Notes under the pieces: generated by a model
Told to the model about the DNA's origin: nothing
Database searches by the model: none
The model's input: the letters and a program-made list of their open reading frames with translations, nothing else
Assembly (NCBI RefSeq): GCF_020103695.1
Contig: NZ_JAHXBF010000005.1
Span: 310,001-374,000, forward strand
DNA from: Hyalangium versicolor
GTDB lineage: Bacteria; Myxococcota; Myxococcia; Myxococcales; Myxococcaceae
DNA: 64,000 bases
Direction of reading: 5' to 3'
Translations under genes and position numbers: made by a program
Part shown: piece after piece, positions 25,779 to 35,698 of the stretch
Position numbering within the stretch: position 1 is the first letter of the stretch
How the letters are laid out: every line of letters begins with the position of its first letter

Positions 25779-27746
25779 TCACCGGGGTCGGCGGGGACCA
25801 CCAGGCTTGCGAGGGCCTCGGCTTCCGCCCGGTCCCGGGCGATGAGAGTCCCAGGAAGCCCCCGGCTCGCGCTTCTTCTGCTTGCGCCAATCCGTGAAGC
25901 CTCCGCCGCTCTCTCCGCTGCTCTCCGAACGAGCGCCTCGGCGCTCCGGCCGTGCGCCACCACCCAACCCACCCGAGCGGGGTGTCCGGCCGAAAGCGCC
26001 AGTTCCCTTCGAGCGCGGCCCTGGAGCGGCCCCCTCACCGCGGGGGCTCCAGCTCTTCCGGGCGGGGCGCTCTCCAGCTTCGCCCCGAGGCTTCCACTCG
26101 CGACGCTCGGGACGGCTCGCGCCCTCCCCACGAGGCGCCCACTCCTTGCGAGCAGGGCGGCCAGCCGACTCCCCGCGAGGCTTCCATTCCTTGCGGGCCG
26201 GACGATCGCCCTCATCGCGAGGCTTCCACTCGCGACGCTCGGGGCGCCCTGCTCCCTCCCCCCGAGGCTTCCACTCGCGACGCTCGGAGCGCTCTGCTCC
26301 CTCACCGCGAGGCTTCCACTCGCGACGCTCGGGGCGCCCTGCTCCCTCTCCCCGGGGCTTCCACTCCCGGCGCTGAGGACGCTCACCCTCTTCACCCCGA
26401 GGTTTCCACTCCTTGCGAGCAGGGCGCTCACCCTCGGCTCCCCGAGGCTTCCATTCCTTGCGAGCAGGGCGCTCACCCTCGGCTCCCCGAGGCTTCCACT
26501 CTCGGCGCTGAGGACGCTCGCCCTCCTCTCCGCGAGGCTTCCACTCCTTGCGAGCAGGGCGCTCACCCTCGGCGCGGGGCTTCCACTCCCGGCGCTCGGG
26601 ACGACCCGCACCCTCGCCACGAGGCTTCCACTCGCGCCGACCGCCACCCTCCTCTCCTCGGGACTTCCACTCGCGACGCGCAGGACGCTCAGCACCCTCG
26701 CCACGGGGCTTCCACTCCTTGCGCTGGGGACGCTCGCCTTCCTCTCCGCGGCCACCCGCGCGCGAACGCCCGAAGCGGGCCAGCCCCGTACCTCCTTCGG
26801 TCCGAGCCTTCCCCGCGGACGCACGCGCGGGCCGAGAAGCCGGACCCGGCCGATCGGCCTCCGCCGTCTCCTGCGCCCGGGGCAACTTCACCACCACGGG
26901 CTCGCGCTTCTCGACCTCCGGCTCGAAATCATCACCGCCATCATCCGCCTCCGTGAACCCTGGAGCGGAGCGCCCATGCCTCCGGGGAGGAAGGCCAATG
27001 GCCCCCTCGGGCGGCGCCGTCCGAGCCTCGGCCACATCCTGCAGCAGCCGCACCTCGGAGTTGGTCAGCGGCCGCAGTTCACCCGGCCGCAGCCCGCCCA
27101 CCGCCACGCCCGCATACGCAGGCCGGTACAGGCGCACCACCGGATGCCCCACCGCCGCGCACAGGCGCTTGATCAGGTGAGGCCGGCCTTCGGCGACGAC
27201 GATCTTCAGCCATGTGTTGCGCTCAGCCTGCTCGAATACCTCCACGGACAGCGGCGTGGCCATGCCGTCCTCGAGCCGCACGCCTCCGCGCAGCTTCTCC
27301 AGCGTGGCCGAGTCCGGCCCGCCCTTCACCTTGGCCAGATACGTACGAGGCACCTGGAAGCTGGGGTGCGTGAGCTTGTGCGCCAGCGCTCCATCGTCCG
27401 TGAAGAGCAGTGCGCCCTCGGCGTCGTAGTCCAGGCGGCCCACGGGGAACAGCCGCTTGCCGGCGTCCTCCACGTAGCTGGCCACCGTGGGGCGGCCCTG
27501 CGGATCCGACAGCGTCGTCACGACGCCCGCCGGCTTGTACAGCAGGTAATACGAGGTGTTCTCCGGCGGAGTCACCAGCTTCCCGTCCACCATCACCAGG
27601 TCCGTCCCGGGCTCCACCCGGCTGCCCAGCTCGGTCACCGTCTCGTTGTTCACCTTCACCCGACCCGCGGTGATGAGCTCCTCGGCGTGCCGGCGCGAAG
27701 CCACTCCCGCGCGGGCCAGGTACTTCTGAAGTCGTTCAGCAGCCAT
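25779..27746 (-). CDS. rluB: Pseudouridine synthase, RluB-type, with a very long repetitive C-terminal tail
   Basis: 655 residues against about 240-290 for usual RluB. It makes pseudouridine in 23S rRNA. The first 240 residues hold an S4 RNA-binding domain (RLQKYLARAGVASRRHAEEL) and the catalytic domain with the Asp in PVGRLDYDAEGALLFTDDG and LIKRLCAAVGHPV. From about residue 290 a tail of 360 residues begins that is almost all Arg, Gly, Glu, Lys, Pro and Trp, including 16 copies of a 13-17-residue unit of the form EWKPRGEGAGRPERR. Such tails bind RNA or drive phase separation in other proteins. It begins 21 bases after scpB, the conserved scpA-scpB-rluB order of bacteria. The tail is in frame and the ATG at 27746 is clear. 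Confidence 0.92.
   Translation of the reverse strand: MAAERLQKYLARAGVASRRHAEELITAGRVKVNNETVTELGSRVEPGTDLVMVDGKLVTPPENTSYYLLYKPAGVVTTLSDPQGRPTVASYVEDAGKRLFPVGRLDYDAEGALLFTDDGALAHKLTHPSFQVPRTYLAKVKGGPDSATLEKLRGGVRLEDGMATPLSVEVFEQAERNTWLKIVVAEGRPHLIKRLCAAVGHPVVRLYRPAYAGVAVGGLRPGELRPLTNSEVRLLQDVAEARTAPPEGAIGLPPRRHGRSAPGFTEADDGGDDFEPEVEKREPVVVKLPRAQETAEADRPGPASRPARASAGKARTEGGTGLARFGRSRAGGRGEEGERPQRKEWKPRGEGAERPARREWKSRGEEGGGRREWKPRGEGAGRPERREWKPRAEGERPARKEWKPRGEEGERPQRREWKPRGAEGERPARKEWKPRGAEGERPARKEWKPRGEEGERPQRREWKPRGEGAGRPERREWKPRGEGAERSERREWKPRGEGAGRPERREWKPRDEGDRPARKEWKPRGESAGRPARKEWAPRGEGASRPERREWKPRGEAGERPARKSWSPRGEGAAPGPRSKGTGAFGRTPRSGGLGGGARPERRGARSESSGESGGGFTDWRKQKKREPGASWDSHRPGPGGSRGPRKPGGPRRPR
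26030..26740 (-). repeat. Sixteen tandem EWKPRG-type repeats inside rluB
   Basis: Tandem units of 39-51 bases, each coding for (K/R)EWKPRG plus a variable Glu/Gly/Ala/Arg/Pro spacer. The copies are similar but not identical at DNA level, and the order of two spacer types (GEGAGRPER and GEEGERPQ/GAEGERPA) suggests past unit duplication. This is a coding repeat, not a CRISPR array. The length is likely to vary between related strains. Confidence 0.9.
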
Positions 27747-27767
27747 GAATCACTACTTTCGTGCCCG

Positions 27768-28740
<973 letters not shown>

Positions 28741-28754
<14 letters not shown>

Positions 28755-29616
28755 TGTCGTCCACCTCCGTGGGGACCAGCTGCTCCAGCGCGTCGCCGTT
28801 GGGCATCAGGAGGATCTCCTTCAACGGCTCCTCCTGGAAGACGCGGATGAGGCGGCGCTTCACCATCTCCAAGATGGCCAGGAACGTAATGACGATCTCC
28901 TGCCGCGTGCTGCCCTCCGGGAACAGGCTCGTGAACGTCACCTGCTCCTGACCCTTGACGCGCTCAACCACGCGCAGGGTGGCCTCCGAGAGAGTCAGGC
29001 GCTCGCGCACCACCTCATGCTGCGGCTTGGGTGCCAGGCGCTCGAGCACCCGGTCCAGCGCTTCAATCAGCTTGAGGACCGAGAACTCCTGCAGCCCCAC
29101 CTCTTCCTCGGGGATGGGCACGGCCTCGACGGGCACGTTGCGCGTGAACACGTCGCGCCCGAGCAGATCCTGTTTCGCCAACTGCTCCGCCGAGTCCTTG
29201 TACTTCTGGTACTCCAGCAGCCGCCGCACCAGTTCCGCGCGTGGATCTCCCTGCTCCTCCACGACGCCGGTATCGGTGGTCTCCACCGTGGCGGCGTCCT
29301 GGCGCGGCAGCAGCATGCGGCTCTTGAGGTGAGCCAGCGTGGACGCCATGACGAGGAACTCGCCGGCGATGTCCAGGTTCAGCTCCCGCATCTTCTCGAG
29401 GTACTCGAGGTACTTCTCGACGATGAGCGCCAGCGGGATGTCGAAGATGTCGACGCGGTGCTCCCGGATCAGGTGGAGCAGCAGATCGAGCGGGCCCTCG
29501 AAATTGGGCAGAACAATACGGAAGGCGTCCCCTGGCGAGCGGGGCGCCTCGGCATCGCTGGAGCCCTCCTCGGGCGGCGTGCGGCTGGCCTCGGTCACCG
29601 GACGTCCTTCAGGCAC
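28741..29616 (-). CDS. scpA: Segregation and condensation protein ScpA
   Basis: 291 residues. The kleisin subunit that bridges SMC heads in the bacterial condensin. Clear signature: FEGPLDLLLHLIREHRVDIF and LNLDIAGEFLVMASTLAHLK in the N-terminal half, then a charged linker and a C-terminal winged helix ending in QEEPLKEILLMPNGDALEQL. The first 25 residues are an acidic extension. The start is a GTG at 29616 (another GTG at 29598 is possible); the frame upstream has no similarity. It heads the five-gene unit scpA-scpB-rluB-HEAT-TPR/cNMP, and the promoter must lie in the 29617-29982 gap. Confidence 0.94.
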
Positions 29617-29982
29617 TTCACAGGCCTACCCCCTTAGCAGCGCCCTCCTGGAGGGTCAAACATTCGCCGGGTCTGCCGCACCCCACGCCGAAGGGCTCAC
29701 GCACCTGTTTGCTCGCGATTTTCACCCGCACTCGCAGAGCACCCGTCCCCGTACCGCCAGAGCCCTCCAGCGACGGACAAGCTGTCTACAGAACACTTTT
29801 CGTGCTGGTTCAGGCATGCATTCCCAGCAAGCCACTCATACCCGGGCGGCTGAGACTTCTCAAATTCTGGAACATTGTGACAGCCCAGCAAATGCCAAGT
29901 GAAATCAACGACTTGAGCATTTGTTAAAGCGTTATTAGCCTTTTGAGCAAGCGAGCAGGCCCCTCGCCGCCAGGAGACACGC
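29617..29982. other. Divergent intergenic region with AT-richer centre
   Basis: 366 bases between the divergent scpA and DUF4388 genes. Bases 29860-29945 are distinctly AT-richer than the flanks (CAAATTCTGGAACATTGTGA, then TTTGTTAAAGCGTTATTAGC), as expected for promoters. I find no clear sigma-54 or sigma-70 pair, no coding frame that fits the local codon use, and no hairpin with a T-run. Both promoters are probably here. Confidence 0.5.
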
Positions 29983-31176
29983 ATGGAGCACTTCAAGGGG
30001 AGCCTTACCCATTACTCGATGGAGGTGGTGATCCCCGCTCTGCTGTCTCGCAAGGCCGTAGGGACTCTGCGCCTCGAGCGGGGCTCGGCGATCCGCTACT
30101 TCTTCTTCCAGGAAGGCTTCCTCGTGGGCGAGGGCTCCAACACGCCCAGCGAGCATCTGTCTCAGATGCTCGTGGATCTGGGCATCCTGGACGCGCCCCG
30201 AGCAGCGCTGGCGTACGAGGCGGCGGAGCTGGCGAACATGCCGTATGGCGCCTATCTGGTGCGGCAGCAGTTCGTGGAGATGCAGCGGATGTTGGAGGTG
30301 CTCGAGCACAAGGCTCGCGAGGCCTTCTTTGATTGCTACAACTGGGACTCGGGCGAGGTGGAGTTCACGTTGCAATTGCCGTCGCTGGTGCACGCGGTGG
30401 AGCTGAAGCTGCCGCTGACGAGCCTGCATCGGGACGCGGTGGCGCGAAAGCGCGAATGGAAGATGTTTCGAGACATCTTCCCGGCCATGGACACCACCTT
30501 CCGCGTCTTCCGTGAGCACGCGGTGGGGCACTTCTCCGAGGAGGAGTCCGTGCTGATGAAACGCTCGGAGGGCGGGGCCATGCTGGCCGAGCTGCTGGCG
30601 GCGGGAAAGGAGTCGCGGATCTTCGTGGCGCGGCGGCTGCTCCACCTGTACCGGCGCGGGGTGCTGGCGCCGCAGCGGGGGCGGGAGCCCACCATGGGCG
30701 AGTCGCTGCAGGAGGCCGAGCTGCTGGAGGCCGCCCGGAACTTCTTGGAGGCGGGCAAGTACGAGCACGCGATCGCGGTGGTGGAGCAGGTGCTCGAGAA
30801 GGGGCCGGTGCCGGAGGCGCACGCGCTGTACCGGGAGGCGGAAGTCAAACTGACGCTGGCGCTGTGCGACGAGCTGTTCTCGATGGACGGGCGGCTCATC
30901 TTCGAGCCCCTGCCCCGCCCCATCCCCTCGTCGCTCACGGCGGATGATCTGTACCTGTACTCGAAGCTGCGCGGCTCGACGACGATCCGGCAGGCGCTGC
31001 GCACGGCGGCCATGGGAGAGGCGGCGGCGGCCCGCTCGGTGCACCGGCTGCTGGCCACGGGGGTGATCCGCATCGGCCCGACGCAGGGAGATCAGGAGCC
31101 GATGCGAAAGACGGATCCCTACGGCTTCCTTCCCCAGATGGAGGAGATCCTAGCGGCGCGTCGCCGTCAGCCGTAG
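29983..31176 (+). CDS. DUF4388 (PatA-like N-terminal) domain protein
   Basis: 397 residues. DUF4388 is a domain seen mainly in delta-proteobacteria and cyanobacteria, often with response-regulator or gliding/development proteins; its function is unknown. The domain spans about residues 1-115 (FKGSLTHYSMEVVIPALLSR, GTLRLERGSAIRYFFFQEGF, SEHLSQMLVDLGI). Helical repeats then follow, with a TPR-like unit near 230-275 (EAARNFLEAGKYEHAIAVVE). No signal peptide or membrane segment. The start codon ATG 29983 is preceded by AGGAG at spacing eight. The 3' end overlaps the convergent metallophosphoesterase gene by ten bases. Confidence 0.88.
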   Translation: MEHFKGSLTHYSMEVVIPALLSRKAVGTLRLERGSAIRYFFFQEGFLVGEGSNTPSEHLSQMLVDLGILDAPRAALAYEAAELANMPYGAYLVRQQFVEMQRMLEVLEHKAREAFFDCYNWDSGEVEFTLQLPSLVHAVELKLPLTSLHRDAVARKREWKMFRDIFPAMDTTFRVFREHAVGHFSEEESVLMKRSEGGAMLAELLAAGKESRIFVARRLLHLYRRGVLAPQRGREPTMGESLQEAELLEAARNFLEAGKYEHAIAVVEQVLEKGPVPEAHALYREAEVKLTLALCDELFSMDGRLIFEPLPRPIPSSLTADDLYLYSKLRGSTTIRQALRTAAMGEAAAARSVHRLLATGVIRIGPTQGDQEPMRKTDPYGFLPQMEEILAARRRQP

Positions 31177-31988
31177 AGCTTCTTCAGCTCGACACCGTCC
31201 CGGAGTTCGTGGACGGTGGAATAGGTGTGCGCGAGATCGAGCTCCACGTACACCTTGTCCTTGTCCAGGAGGGCGAAGCTGGTGGAGACGCAGAGCTGCT
31301 CGTCCCCGACCCGCTCATAGCCCTCGCGCACCACGTCATGGCCGTAGATGGCGATGCTGCCCCCCAGCGCCGAGAGGAAGGCGCGGGCCTGCTCGGCGGA
31401 GGCCATGCGACTCCAGAGCGTGGCTCCGAGCACGGGGACGTGGAAGAACTCGTCGATGCCCATATAGGCATAGCCTTCCAGCTTGATGTTCTCCAGGTCC
31501 TTGGGCCCCGAGAGGCGCGCGGCGGGCGCGGCGTGCAGCAGCACGGCCCCGTTGGGCGCCACCGCGATGACCGGGAGCTGGTTGACGAGGGTGCGCAGGG
31601 CCGCGGTGGGTCCGGGCCCCATGCGCTCCTCGAGCACCTGGGCTTCGTCCATGTGGAACTTGGCCGTGCGAGGCCCGCCCACGTGAGCGTGCTCGTGGTT
31701 GCCGAGCAGGCAGTGCACCCGCCCGGGGTAGCGGTCACGTGCCTCGAGGAACTGCCGCACCACCTCCGGGGACTCGTCCTTGTAGGGCGTGCCCAAGTAG
31801 TCCGGCCACTGTCGCTCCGTCTCCTCGTCCGGGCCGTGGATCAGGTCCCCGGTGAACACGAGGACGTTGTCCGAGGGGGACTCCTCGAAGAGCTCCAGCA
31901 TGCGCCGGAAGTCCCGGAGGTTTCCCTGGATGTCGGTGGCGACCAGGAGCCGGCCGGAGGCTGGGAGGCGCAGGAGGCGAGAAGTCAC
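31167..31988 (-). CDS. Calcineurin-type metallophosphoesterase
   Basis: 273 residues from the GTG at 31988; an ATG at 32063 would overlap the previous gene by 44 bases. Two-metal phosphoesterase. Motifs in order: DIQGN (about residues 17-21), GDLIHG, GNHEH, and the late YGHD near 217. The first motif in this family is normally DxH; here the His is Gln, so one metal ligand appears changed. Other ligands (D17, D48, N and H in GNHEH, H in YGHD) are present, so activity is plausible but uncertain. It resembles the PPP-like bacterial phosphatases that act on proteins or nucleotides. Neighbour: the AtuA-like gene just upstream on the same strand. Confidence 0.83.
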   Translation of the reverse strand: MTSRLLRLPASGRLLVATDIQGNLRDFRRMLELFEESPSDNVLVFTGDLIHGPDEETERQWPDYLGTPYKDESPEVVRQFLEARDRYPGRVHCLLGNHEHAHVGGPRTAKFHMDEAQVLEERMGPGPTAALRTLVNQLPVIAVAPNGAVLLHAAPAARLSGPKDLENIKLEGYAYMGIDEFFHVPVLGATLWSRMASAEQARAFLSALGGSIAIYGHDVVREGYERVGDEQLCVSTSFALLDKDKVYVELDLAHTYSTVHELRDGVELKKLYG

Positions 31989-32019
31989 GCCCACCAGCGT
32001 AGATGGAGCTGAGACTTCT

Positions 32020-33729
32020 TCAAATCTCCTGCCCGCGGAGCAGTGACTCGGGAACATCGACATGGCGAGAACGCAACCATTCGCCCAGGGCCTTTCCCTG
32101 CGGATCGAAGCGCGTGGACGACGAGACCCCCTCTCCGAGCAACCCGTCGATGACGAAGTTCAGCCCCCGGAGCTGGGGGAAGAGGTGCCGCTCGATGGGG
32201 AAGGCGGCAGCCTCGGGGAGCAGTTCGCGGAGCTTGTCCGGCGTGAGGGCATGCGCGAGCCATCTCCAGGCCTCATCCGTCCGGGCCCAGACACCGATAT
32301 TGGCCGTGCCCCCCTTGTCGCCGCTCCGCGCGGCGACGATGCGGCCCAGGGGCACGCGGCGCACCGGGCCCGAGGGCAGCGGCTCGGGAAGCGAGGGCGA
32401 CTCCACGGGTCCGAGGGCGAGCGTCTTCCCAGGCGGAGGGATGACGGAGCGCGTCCCATCTGGGAGGACGGCGACGTGCTCCACCTTGGCCGCGTCGACA
32501 TAGGCCGGGGTGTAGACACCGTAGGGAGCGCTGTCGGCAGGGGGCGCCGTCATGGTGAAGCCGGGATAGCTCCCCAGGGCCAGCTCCACCGCCGCTCCGC
32601 TGAAGGCGCGTCCAATCACCTTTGCGTCGGAGTCCTTCACCACCACCCGCAGGAACGCCGCCGCCTGCTCCTCCGTGGGCGAGTCCTCGCGGTCCGTCCG
32701 GACGAGCGTCCAGTGCATCTCCTTGGGCTTGCGGACCAGCGCCGCCTCGAGTTGCTCACGGGTCAGACGGGCCTTCTCCTCGATATCGAGCCCGACGAGG
32801 ACGAACGTCGCCTCATTGCGGTACCCGCCCAGGTGGTTGAGGCAGACCTTGACCGTGGGCGGAGGTGGCTCGCCGCGAACGCCCGTGATGCGAACGCGGT
32901 CTTTGCCCTCGGAGGACAGGGAGACGGTATCGAAGCGGGCCGTTGCATCGGGCCCTGCGTACCTGGCCCCGGTGATCTCGTAGACGAGCTGCGCGGTCAC
33001 CGTGTCCACCGTCACCGCTCCGCCTGTGCCCGGGTGCTTGGTGATGACGGAGCTGCCATCCTCATGAATCTCCGCGAGCGGGAAGCCGGGACGGCGAGCG
33101 TCCAGCTCGGTGAAGAAGGAGTAGTTGCCTCCCGTGGCCTGGGCGCCGCACTCCAGCACGTGGCCGGCGGCCATCGCCCCAGCGATCCGGTCCCAGTCAT
33201 CCGTCTTCCAACCAAAGTGCGCGGCCGCCGGGCCCACGACGAGCGAGGCATCCGTCACGCGCCCGGTGACGACGATGTCCGCTCCCGCGCGCAGGCACGC
33301 GGCAATCCCCCACGCCCCCAGGTACGCATTCGCCGTGATGGGAGAGCCCAGGCCCAGGGCGTCGGCATTGCCGGAGAGATCGTCTCCCTCCACGTGCGCC
33401 ACCTGGGCCTTCACGCCCAACCGCTCCGCGAGCTGGCGGAGCGCCGTGGCGAGCCCCACGGGGTTCAGTCCACCCGCGTTGGTGACGATACGGACCTTCT
33501 TCTCGATGGCGAGCGCCAGACACTGCTCCATCTGGCGGAGGAAGGTCTTCGCGTAGCCGAGATCGGGATCCTTCATCCGATCGCGGCCGAGAATCAGCAT
33601 CGTCAATTCGGCGAGGTAGTCACCGGTGAGGACATCGAGCTGCCCGCCTTCGAGCATCTCGCGGACGGCCGAGAAGCGGTCTCCATAGAAGCCCGAGGCA
33701 TTGCCGACACGCAGGGGGGACGTGGCCAT
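32020..33729 (-). CDS. AtuA-like protein (DUF1446), acyl-CoA/terpene-type catabolism
   Basis: 569 residues. The N-terminal domain (about 1-455) is DUF1446 (VGNASGFYGDRFSAVREMLE, ELTMLILGRDRMKDPDLGYA, IVTNAGGLNPVGLATALRQL, then GADIVVTGRVTDASLVVGPA), and the last 100 residues are the AtuA-associated ferredoxin-like domain (ARSGDKGGTANIGVWART). AtuA is needed for citronellol/geraniol breakdown in Pseudomonas; its reaction is not established. No other atu or acyl-CoA carboxylase gene is close, so the substrate here is unknown. The start ATG 33729 lies inside a perfect nine-base hairpin stem, and a GGAGA ribosome site lies in the loop. Confidence 0.85.
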   Translation of the reverse strand: MATSPLRVGNASGFYGDRFSAVREMLEGGQLDVLTGDYLAELTMLILGRDRMKDPDLGYAKTFLRQMEQCLALAIEKKVRIVTNAGGLNPVGLATALRQLAERLGVKAQVAHVEGDDLSGNADALGLGSPITANAYLGAWGIAACLRAGADIVVTGRVTDASLVVGPAAAHFGWKTDDWDRIAGAMAAGHVLECGAQATGGNYSFFTELDARRPGFPLAEIHEDGSSVITKHPGTGGAVTVDTVTAQLVYEITGARYAGPDATARFDTVSLSSEGKDRVRITGVRGEPPPPTVKVCLNHLGGYRNEATFVLVGLDIEEKARLTREQLEAALVRKPKEMHWTLVRTDREDSPTEEQAAAFLRVVVKDSDAKVIGRAFSGAAVELALGSYPGFTMTAPPADSAPYGVYTPAYVDAAKVEHVAVLPDGTRSVIPPPGKTLALGPVESPSLPEPLPSGPVRRVPLGRIVAARSGDKGGTANIGVWARTDEAWRWLAHALTPDKLRELLPEAAAFPIERHLFPQLRGLNFVIDGLLGEGVSSSTRFDPQGKALGEWLRSRHVDVPESLLRGQEI

Positions 33730-33764
33730 GTGTTCTCCGCTCAGCTACGGCACTTCACATGGCC
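33724..33764 (-). promoter_or_regulatory. Hairpin covering the start codon of the AtuA-like gene
   Basis: On the minus-strand RNA, GGCCAUGUG (33764-33756) and CACAUGGCC (33732-33724) are perfect reverse complements across a 23-base loop. The initiating AUG sits in the 3' stem, and the ribosome site GGAGAA is in the loop. Folding would restrict initiation, so this may be a translational control element; no ligand-binding fold is apparent. Confidence 0.45.
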
Positions 33765-33785
33765 CTGCTATCTACACCAGCCTCC

Positions 33786-34544
33786 TCACGGAGGCGCCGC
33801 ATTTCCGGGAGGCTGTGACAAAGCGCTCCCCTGCCCCCGAGCCTGGGCTGGGGAAGCCCCCTTCGTCTGTTGAACCATGATCACGGAGGTGTGGCCCTTG
33901 GCCTCCACCACCCGGACGGACCAGGCCTGGGCGTCCCGCTTCCACGTGGCCTCCTCCGAGCCCGGCAGCGGGTCGTCCTGCTGGAAACCAGCCTGTCGCA
34001 TGCCCTCGCCATACAGCTTCACCACCTGGGCCCGAGGCCCGTCGCACAGGAGCGTGATGACGCGCGTGACAATCTGTCCGTCCCGGGAGCCCGTGCTGGA
34101 GGACTGCTTGCAACCGGAAGGGACAAGGGGCGGCGCCGGGTCCGCGACCCGGTCCGGAGACTGCCCCATGGGGGCCAGGGCCAGCATCACGAACGAGCCC
34201 TTGCCGTCCGGCTGAGCCCACACGAGCTTCTGGATCATCCGGTCCGGATCGATGCCGACGATGACCCACTCGGGCTCGCTGTCGGCGATGGGCAGCTTGC
34301 CCGGCACGAGGTTCTGAGCCTTGAAGGCCTTGACGTAGAACGGGATGACGGTGCCCGGCGGATCCTGCGTCCGGAAGGACACCGCCTGCATCCCATATCG
34401 GCCGTAGAAGAGTTCGTCCCCCACGGGCATCCAGGACTCGGCGCCCGGGTAGAAAGGGAACTCCGGACGCAGCGCCTCGAGCGCCTCCTGGGCGCGCACG
34501 GGCTGAGCCACCACGAGCAGCAGCAAGGCCAGGGTCAGGCGCAT
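33786..34544 (-). CDS. Secreted protein of unknown function at the end of the TadE/TadG operon
   Basis: 252 residues with a signal peptide (MRLTLALLLLVVAQPVRAQE). The mature part has two compact alpha/beta units: FPFYPGAESWMPVGDELFYG near the start, and a stretch around 150-215 with VTRVITLLCDGPRAQVV and KLYGEGMRQAGFQQDDPLPG. That repetition reads like periplasmic domains of the kind that dock on pilus or envelope complexes. A Gln/Ala/Pro-rich tail ends it. No family recognised. Its ATG overlaps the stop of the preceding TadE/G-like gene as TGATG, so it is translationally coupled and belongs to the same operon. Confidence 0.8.
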   Translation of the reverse strand: MRLTLALLLLVVAQPVRAQEALEALRPEFPFYPGAESWMPVGDELFYGRYGMQAVSFRTQDPPGTVIPFYVKAFKAQNLVPGKLPIADSEPEWVIVGIDPDRMIQKLVWAQPDGKGSFVMLALAPMGQSPDRVADPAPPLVPSGCKQSSSTGSRDGQIVTRVITLLCDGPRAQVVKLYGEGMRQAGFQQDDPLPGSEEATWKRDAQAWSVRVVEAKGHTSVIMVQQTKGASPAQARGQGSALSQPPGNAAPP

Positions 34545-35698
34545 CAGTTCGTTACCCAGCAGGGCATGCCCAGGTAGCACCCCGAGCGTGGCCCGGACAC
34601 GTAGGGGTTGTTGGGCGTGGTGTAGATGTTGTCCGACCCGTTGGACGTGGGGATGCTGCGCCGCTGGTCTGCTCCCTGGAAGTAGAGCACCGGCTTCGGA
34701 TGGGGCAGGCTGGTCCGCAATCCCGCCTCCGCGAAGCCGATGCCCTGCGAGTCCGCGGGGGCTGTCTCGGCATTGTCCAGTTCGGCCGCGGCCAGGTACA
34801 TGCGCTCCACTACGTTGAAGTACTCGGCATTCTGGGCGCCCGTCATCATGTGCGGCCGGCCGTCTCCCACGGCCCAGTCGTCCACCAACACCACGAAGCC
34901 GTTGGAAATGGTGCACCGGCCCTGCTCGTTGGCCACGCCCACCGCGCACAGCCGCAGCTCCAGCGGACCCCCACCTCCCGAGGTCCGGAAGTCCGCTGGG
35001 TCGAAGACCGCCTTCTTCTCGCCCAGCAGTTGGTACTGCGTCTGGGACAGGGGCGTGGTGCGCACGGTGATGCCCGCTTGGCCCTTGATGCCGTAATCCC
35101 GGCGCAGCAGGCCCGCCGCATCCATCTCCGCCCGGGGGCCCTTGGGAGCCCCAGCCGGAAACACCGGATCCAGGTGAGGCTGGAAGGTGCTCGTCATGTC
35201 ATAGGTGTAGAACTCGACCCGAGCACGCGCTCCCATCGTCGGGCGCGACACCGGCCCGTCTCCTCCCACCCCATCATCGCCGCGAACTCCCGGGCGCTGC
35301 GGCTGCTCCGGATCGGGCGTGGTGGCGAGATCCAACGTGGGAGACAGCACAGCGAACGTACCCACGCCCTGCACGGGAGAGAACGGGTTGAGCCGACGGT
35401 AGCGCCGCTCGGTATGGTCCCGGACGTCGTCGGCCACCTGCACCACGCGGTTCACGTAGGCATCCGCATTGGACGCGCTGTTGCTCTGCGAGTTGGCGTA
35501 GCGGTGCACGCGCAGGCCCGTGCTGTCCCACACCTCGTGGATGGCCACCTGCTGGATGCGCAGGCCCAGCAGCAGTGCATCCGAGAGGTAGAGCCCATAG
35601 AGCAACACGGGGATGAGCACCACCAGCGCGGCGGCGAACTCCGTGGTGGCGGCGCCACGGTGGCGCGCGAAGCGAGGGGTTCGCATCCGAGACTCCAT
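34544..35698 (-). CDS. TadE/TadG-like pseudopilin-type membrane protein
   Basis: 384 residues. A short basic N-terminus (RFARHRGAATTEFAAALVVL) leads into one membrane segment with the Glu/Thr pattern of TadE-like minor pseudopilins, then a large periplasmic domain. These proteins work with Flp pili or secretion systems of the Tad family. The periplasmic part contains an acid/Gly/Pro-rich patch (PDPEQPQRPGVRGDDGVGGD). Start and stop overlap neighbours (TGATG) on both sides. The domain is much bigger than in TadE (about 150), which suggests a specialised role. No TadA ATPase or TadB/C is in the window. Confidence 0.82.
   Translation of the reverse strand: MESRMRTPRFARHRGAATTEFAAALVVLIPVLLYGLYLSDALLLGLRIQQVAIHEVWDSTGLRVHRYANSQSNSASNADAYVNRVVQVADDVRDHTERRYRRLNPFSPVQGVGTFAVLSPTLDLATTPDPEQPQRPGVRGDDGVGGDGPVSRPTMGARARVEFYTYDMTSTFQPHLDPVFPAGAPKGPRAEMDAAGLLRRDYGIKGQAGITVRTTPLSQTQYQLLGEKKAVFDPADFRTSGGGGPLELRLCAVGVANEQGRCTISNGFVVLVDDWAVGDGRPHMMTGAQNAEYFNVVERMYLAAAELDNAETAPADSQGIGFAEAGLRTSLPHPKPVLYFQGADQRRSIPTSNGSDNIYTTPNNPYVSGPRSGCYLGMPCWVTN

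Noticed and set aside
26030..26740. Tandem repeats that could look like a CRISPR array
   Set aside because: Unit length varies between 39 and 51 bases, no equal spacers, and every unit is in frame with rluB.
29860..29945. Sigma-54-type promoter in the AT-rich part of the gap
   Set aside because: TGGAACATTGTGACA is not close enough to TGGCAC-N5-TTGC to claim it.
29849..32019. The 12-mer GCTGAGACTTCT at 29849-29860 and again at 32008-32019
   Set aside because: One copy is intergenic and the other is at the end of the AtuA-like gene; no longer homology or symmetry supports an attachment site or shared operator.
32062..33873. A 603-codon plus-strand frame opposite the AtuA-like gene
   Set aside because: Antisense shadow; the minus-strand frame has a recognised protein over the same span.
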